DNA of 9,486 nucleotides. Source: Bacteroidales bacterium UBA5382 (lineage in GTDB: Bacteria > Bacteroidota > Bacteroidia > Bacteroidales > Dysgonomonadaceae). The translations under genes were made by a program, and so were the position numbers. A model generated the notes under the pieces. That model did not search any database. It had not been told where the DNA came from and was given only the letters and a program-made list of their open reading frames with translations. Shown one piece after another: positions 6,403 through 9,486 of this stretch. Position 1 is the stretch's first letter. Each line of letters starts with the position of its first letter. Where the stretch lies: NCBI GenBank assembly GCA_002409745.1, contig DHOU01000032.1, positions 72,516 to 82,001 on the forward strand. The letters are read 5' to 3'.

Positions 6403-7605
6403 ATGGAACTACGCTCTCCCGAATCTTTTTGGCTGTTGAAAAACGGCATTTTAAACAGCTACCCCTCATTAAAGAATAACCAGCGATGCGACATTGCCGT
6501 CATCGGCAGCGGCATAACCGGAGCACTCATCAGTCATGCATTATACCGTAGCGGCTTCGATACGATACTCCTCGACAAGCGGGATGTGGCGAACGGCAGT
6601 TCGTCTGCAACCACCTCGATGCTGCAATACGAAATCGACACCCCTCTTACCCAATTAGCGGAAATGATTGGCGAAGAAGCGGCCGTAACGTGCTACCGCG
6701 AAGGAATCCGTTCGATTAAACACTTAGAGGCCATCATAAAAGAAGAGAGCATCGACTGCGGATTCGAAAAAAAAGAATCGTTGCAATTGGCTCATTCGCA
6801 AAAGGCCGTCGAAGACTTGTCGAAGGAGTTTGAATTCCGGAAAAAACAGGGATTCGACGTCCATTGGTTATCCCCGGAAGAGCTCAAGGAACGCTATAAG
6901 ATGGATTCCTTCCCGGGGATTCTATCAACCGAAGGCGCTTCGATCGACGCTTTTCGATTTGCCCACGGCTTAATTGCAAGGAATCATACAAAAGGAATGC
7001 AGGTATTCGATCATACCCCGATTCGAAAGATAGAATATAACGATAAGCGCGTACAGATTTTGACGGAAGAAGGATATAAAATAGTCTGCAAAAAGATTGT
7101 TTTCTGCACCGGATTCGAAACATTATCCATGTTCCGGAAGAAGTACGCCGATATCGTCTCGACGTTCGCCTGCGTATGCGAGCAAGATTTCAACCGCTAT
7201 GAAGAACTTAAAGATACGCTGATATGGGATACGGCCGATCCGTACATCTATATGCGGACAACCGATGATAAACGACTTTTGGTAGGCGGGGAAGATATTC
7301 CTTTTAAAAACAATACCCTCCGCGAAAAGAAAAAAGGGGAAAAGGCCAAGAAGCTTATCCGGAAGGTGGAAAAAATGTTTCCCGGAATCGATTTTACCGA
7401 AGACTATCATTGGGCGGGCGCTTTCGGCGTTACCAAAGACGGGCTTCCCTTTATCGGCGAACATCCCGATTTTCCCAATGCCCTCTTTGTGTTGGGGCTC
7501 GGCGGCAACGGCATCACCTTTTCGGTGCAAGGCATGGATCTGGTGCTGAAAATACTGGCCCGGCGCACCGATCCGCTTTTGGAATATTATCGTTTCGACC
7601 GCTGA
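6403..7605 (+). CDS. DAO-family FAD-dependent oxidoreductase
   Basis: 400 aa from the ATG at 6403. Members of this family (glycine oxidase, D-amino acid dehydrogenase, sarcosine oxidase type) oxidise the C-N bond of amino acids or related amines to an imine with FAD. Residues 30-40 (DIAVIGSGITG) form the dinucleotide-binding GxGxxG loop and D58 at the end of the second strand holds the ribose. C-terminal landmarks are VTKDGLPFIG (343-352) and GLGGNG (365-370), which close over FAD. No signal peptide is seen with this start. Earlier in-frame ATGs (6268, 6358, 6361) would add up to 45 residues of a K/F/N-rich sequence outside the conserved fold; MELRSPESFWLLKNG looks like the true start of this Bacteroidetes subgroup. 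The substrate is unknown. It is a lone plus-strand gene between queF and queC, with no clear terminator. Confidence 0.87.
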   Translation: MELRSPESFWLLKNGILNSYPSLKNNQRCDIAVIGSGITGALISHALYRSGFDTILLDKRDVANGSSSATTSMLQYEIDTPLTQLAEMIGEEAAVTCYREGIRSIKHLEAIIKEESIDCGFEKKESLQLAHSQKAVEDLSKEFEFRKKQGFDVHWLSPEELKERYKMDSFPGILSTEGASIDAFRFAHGLIARNHTKGMQVFDHTPIRKIEYNDKRVQILTEEGYKIVCKKIVFCTGFETLSMFRKKYADIVSTFACVCEQDFNRYEELKDTLIWDTADPYIYMRTTDDKRLLVGGEDIPFKNNTLREKKKGEKAKKLIRKVEKMFPGIDFTEDYHWAGAFGVTKDGLPFIGEHPDFPNALFVLGLGGNGITFSVQGMDLVLKILARRTDPLLEYYRFDR

Positions 7606-7680
7606 GGTTATCGGCGCTTCGCGCGGTTATTAGTTATTCGCACTTCGTGTGTTATCGGCTTCGCGGTTATCAGGCAACAC
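7606..7680. repeat. Short hairpin repeats joined by GTTAT
   Basis: Right after the oxidoreductase stop codon, a motif of the form GTTAT-stem-TTC-stem recurs: GCGC-TTC-GCGC (7614-7624), CGCAC-TTC-GTGTG (7639-7651) and a shorter GC-TTC-GC (7658-7664), each followed by G(G)TTAT. The first two stems differ in sequence but both still pair (one G-T wobble in the second). Confidence 0.6.
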
Positions 7681-7702
7681 CCAGATTACCCATGCATGGC
7701 CC

Positions 7703-7807
7703 TCCAACCGCCAATCTCCAACCTCCAACCGCCAATCTCCAACCTCCAACCTCTAATCTCTAATCTCCAACCTCTAATCTCTAATCTCTAATCTCTAATC
7801 TCTAACC
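7703..7807. repeat. 15-unit heptamer tandem array (TCYAAYC)
   Basis: Fifteen unbroken 7-bp units: six TCCAACC, two GCCAATC, six TCTAATC and one TCTAACC. Grouped by three they form 21-bp blocks: A-B-A, A-B-A, A-C-C, A-C-C, C-C-D (A=TCCAACC, B=GCCAATC, C=TCTAATC, D=TCTAACC). The right end overlaps the 3' end of queC. There are no spacers, so it is not a CRISPR array. Confidence 0.95.
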
Positions 7808-8460
7808 TCCAAATACTCCTGCAAGCCTTTGTTGCGCAATTTGCAAGCCGGGCAATGCCCGCATCCGTCGGCTATGATGCCGTTATAACAAGTGAGGGTT
7901 TCGTTGCGAACCAAGTCGAACACACCCAATTCGTCGGAAAGGCGCCACACCTCCTTTTTGTTTCTCCACATCAACGGCGTATGGATAAGAAAATGCTTGT
8001 CCATGGCCAGATTGAGCGAGGCGTTCAGCGAATGGATAAACGTATCGCGACAATCGGGATAGCCGCTGTAATCGGCCTCCGACACGCCCGTCACCAAATG
8101 GCGGATATCCTGCGCATAAGCGATAGCCGCCGCAAACGTTAGAAACAACATATTCCGTCCCGGGACAAAGGTATTGGGATAAGAGTCGGCCGGTTTTTCT
8201 TCATCCATTTTTATGGAGGCATCGGTCAGAGAGTTGGGAGCCAACTGCGATATCACGGACGTGTCTATCACTCGAAACGGCACTCCGGCCATTTGTGCAA
8301 TGCGACGGGCGTTCTCTACTTCCTGAGAATGCCGTTGTCCGTAAGAAAAGCATAAAGTCTGTACGTTGCGAAACTGTTTCTTGGCCCAGTACAGGCAAGT
8401 CGTCGAATCCTGTCCGCCCGAAAAAAGCACGAGCGCATCTTCTTGTTTAAAATCGTTCAT
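7795..8460 (-). CDS. queC: 7-cyano-7-deazaguanine synthase QueC
   Basis: 221 aa, cytosolic ATP-dependent amidoligase-type enzyme that turns 7-carboxy-7-deazaguanine and ammonia into preQ0, for queuosine in tRNA. The PP-loop for ATP is [10 protein letters not shown] (12-21). The zinc site is four cysteines near the end, C191, C200, C203 and C206, in TCYNG and GCGHCPACK. An in-frame ATG at 8496 would add 12 residues; 8460 is preferred because the A-rich stretch before it is a usual Bacteroidetes start context and the conserved fold begins there. It is the third gene of ridA-yccF-queC. The last four residues (EVRD) and the TAG stop come from the heptamer array. Confidence 0.96.
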   Translation of the reverse strand: MNDFKQEDALVLFSGGQDSTTCLYWAKKQFRNVQTLCFSYGQRHSQEVENARRIAQMAGVPFRVIDTSVISQLAPNSLTDASIKMDEEKPADSYPNTFVPGRNMLFLTFAAAIAYAQDIRHLVTGVSEADYSGYPDCRDTFIHSLNASLNLAMDKHFLIHTPLMWRNKKEVWRLSDELGVFDLVRNETLTCYNGIIADGCGHCPACKLRNKGLQEYLEVRD

Positions 8461-8503
8461 TTTTTCTTTGTTTTTTATGTGGTTGCTAAGATACACAGAA
8501 TGC

Positions 8504-8878
8504 TTATGCGTCTACGATTCGCCGGCCGAAAGGCGTAAACGCCAATTTCATCAGTTTGAAATGTTGACTGCCGAACGGAATGCCGACAATGGTTATACAA
8601 AACAACACCCCGAAAAGAAGATGCGTCAATGCAATCGGAAGCCCTCCGATAAAAAACCAAATAATATTCATCAGCGTAGCAAGACACCCCGAGGTAGTCT
8701 CGCTACGAACGACTTTCTTGCCGAACGGCCAAAGCGCCAATTCCGCCATCTTCAACGATTGCAAACCGAAAGGAATCCCCACTATCGTAACCATCAGCCC
8801 GATACTCGAGATGACATATTCGACGGCAACCAATACGCCTCCGAACACAAACCAGATAATATTGCCGAAAGTCTTCAT
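8504..8878 (-). CDS. YccF-domain inner membrane protein
   Basis: 124 aa protein with the YccF domain twice in tandem. Key positions recur with an offset of exactly 65: N6/N71, W9/W74, the loop GIPFG 34-38/99-103, Q40/Q105 and PFG 51-53/116-118. Each half has a hydrophobic stretch (about 7-33 and 72-98) compatible with membrane helices. The molecular role of YccF proteins is not known. Its start overlaps the ridA stop (ATGA, 8875-8878), and queC follows 43 nt later counting from its preferred start, so the three are probably one mRNA. Confidence 0.9.
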   Translation of the reverse strand: MKTFGNIIWFVFGGVLVAVEYVISSIGLMVTIVGIPFGLQSLKMAELALWPFGKKVVRSETTSGCLATLMNIIWFFIGGLPIALTHLLFGVLFCITIVGIPFGSQHFKLMKLAFTPFGRRIVDA

Positions 8879-9252
8879 TTCACCGCGATGACTTCGATTT
8901 CGACCAACGCATCCTTCGGCAATGTCTTTACGGCAAAAGCCGAACGGGCGGGGAAGGTACCGGAGAATTGTTGGGCATAGACTTCGTTCATGTCTCCGAA
9001 CAACGACATATCGGCCAAAAAGACCGTCGTTTTCACAATATGCTCAACGCTGCATCCGGCGTGCGACAACACGGCCTTGATGTTATTAAAACACTGAACC
9101 GTTTGCTCTTTCACACCGCCGGGAACAAAATGTCCCGTTGCCTGGTCGATAGGGAGTTGTCCCGATAAAAATACGATTCCATTGGCTTCGATCGCCTGGC
9201 TGTAAGGGCCGATCGCTGCGGGAGCATGAGGAGTTGAAATTTCTTTTTTCAT
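8875..9252 (-). CDS. ridA: RidA family 2-iminobutanoate/2-iminopropanoate deaminase
   Basis: 125 aa, the usual RidA (YjgF/YER057c/UK114) length; trimeric cytosolic enzyme that hydrolyses reactive enamine/imine products of PLP enzymes and amino acid oxidases to 2-oxo acids and ammonia. Seen: GPYSQAI (15-21) with the ligand-site Tyr17, SGQLPID (30-36), the imino-acid carboxylate arginine R103 in PARSAFAV, and E118 in VEIEVIA. In-frame stops just upstream fix the start at 9252. First gene of ridA-yccF-queC. Its leader of roughly 115 nt contains two hairpins and a possible leader ORF. Confidence 0.96.
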   Translation of the reverse strand: MKKEISTPHAPAAIGPYSQAIEANGIVFLSGQLPIDQATGHFVPGGVKEQTVQCFNNIKAVLSHAGCSVEHIVKTTVFLADMSLFGDMNEVYAQQFSGTFPARSAFAVKTLPKDALVEIEVIAVK

Positions 9253-9299
9253 CTTTTTTTATCATTTAATTCCGGCACCTGCCGACCGTCGGCAGGCAT
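9249..9299 (-). other. Possible 16-codon leader ORF before ridA
   Basis: An ATG at 9299 opens a reading frame (MPADGRQVPELNDKKR) whose TGA overlaps the ridA ATG as ATGA. Its first codons are the palindrome at 9278-9296. An A-rich stretch (AAAACG) precedes it. It could be a translated leader coupled to ridA, or chance; there is no composition evidence in so short a frame. Confidence 0.2.
9278..9296. repeat. GC-rich perfect palindrome in the ridA leader
   Basis: CCTGCCGA and TCGGCAGG pair perfectly around CCG, much more G+C-rich than its surroundings. It lies 26 nt before the ridA ATG. It resembles REP-type intergenic palindromes. No T-run follows on the minus strand, so it is not a plain terminator. 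Confidence 0.75.
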
Positions 9300-9305
9300 C
9301 GTTTT

Positions 9306-9351
9306 ATTCATTGTAACGACTATCGATCTGTTTTCCGGCGTTACAGTGAAT
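9306..9351. terminator. 13-bp hairpin followed by a T-run (rightward)
   Basis: The arm 9306-9318 (ATTCATTGTAACG) pairs with 9339-9351 (CGTTACAGTGAAT), 12 Watson-Crick pairs and one T-G wobble on the plus strand, with a 20-nt loop. It is followed by CGTTTTTT, so on the plus strand it looks like a Rho-independent terminator. On the ridA mRNA the wobble becomes an A-C mismatch and there is no T-run. Confidence 0.5.
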
Positions 9352-9375
9352 CGTTTTTTCCGGACAACAGACACA

Positions 9376-9383
9376 CAAAGATA
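9376..9383 (-). promoter_or_regulatory. -7 box for the ridA-yccF-queC operon
   Basis: TATCTTTG on the minus strand matches TAnnTTTG and would start RNA near 9369, about 115 nt upstream of the ridA ATG. A TTTG upstream lies 25 nt away, longer than the usual spacer, so the -33 element is uncertain. Upstream, TGTTAT (9437-9442) and ATAACA (9450-9455) form a small inverted repeat. Confidence 0.45.
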
Positions 9384-9486
9384 AGCAGAGTGATTGAATT
9401 TTGTTCCACAAAGATTGGGTAAAATCAGCTAGTGGATGTTATCTTCTATATAACAAACCATTTCATCCGCATTCTTTGATTTGATT

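Noticed and set aside
7410..7763. Plus-strand ORF ending in a PPTANLQ-type repeat
   Set aside because: It overlaps the oxidoreductase in another frame and the repeats are just the heptamer array translated; it stops at the first TCTAATC unit.
9384..9486. Start of another gene at the right edge
   Set aside because: No reading frame with a recognisable start or protein segment is visible before the window ends.

Overview
The window looks like a stretch of a Bacteroidota (most likely Bacteroidales) chromosome. The evidence is the promoter style (several matches to the Bacteroidetes -7 box TAnnTTTG), A-rich start contexts instead of Shine-Dalgarno sites, and the protein types. The species cannot be fixed from the sequence alone.

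Layout. The left edge (1-80) is a degenerate 8-bp tandem array that runs up to the promoter of an ABC-F ATPase (119-1990, +), which ends at a strong bidirectional terminator (2067-2094). Next comes a 1.2 kb A+T-rich stretch (1991-3174) between two convergent genes, with no recognisable gene. It does hold several hairpins, one unidentified minus-strand ORF of 111 codons, a leftward Bacteroidetes-type promoter (3020-3052), and directly upstream of that promoter four half-sites repeated every 11 bp (3070-3109), the architecture of PhoB/OmpR-type operators. This is the most unexplained part of the window.

On the minus strand follow a LolC/E-type ABC permease (3175-4422), whose start codon overlaps the stop of a PLP-dependent aminotransferase (4419-5618), and then QueF (5731-6189), which makes preQ1. 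Divergent from queF on the plus strand is a DAO-family flavin oxidoreductase (6403-7605). The gap between this gene and the convergent queC holds three short hairpin repeats (7606-7664) and a 15-unit heptamer array (7703-7807) that supplies the queC stop codon.

The right end is a minus-strand operon ridA-yccF-queC: an imine deaminase, a small membrane protein with an internally duplicated YccF domain, and the preQ0 synthase. It is read from a -7 box near 9376, through a structured leader of about 115 nt that also contains a possible 16-codon leader ORF.

How they fit: QueC and QueF catalyse consecutive steps in queuosine precursor synthesis (carboxy-deazaguanine to preQ0 to preQ1); no queD or queE is in the window. 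RidA, the aminotransferase and the DAO-type oxidase share imine/enamine chemistry, so a metabolic link is possible but inferred. The two tandem arrays have almost the same unit (AATCTGCT versus AATCTCT) and may belong to one repeat family.
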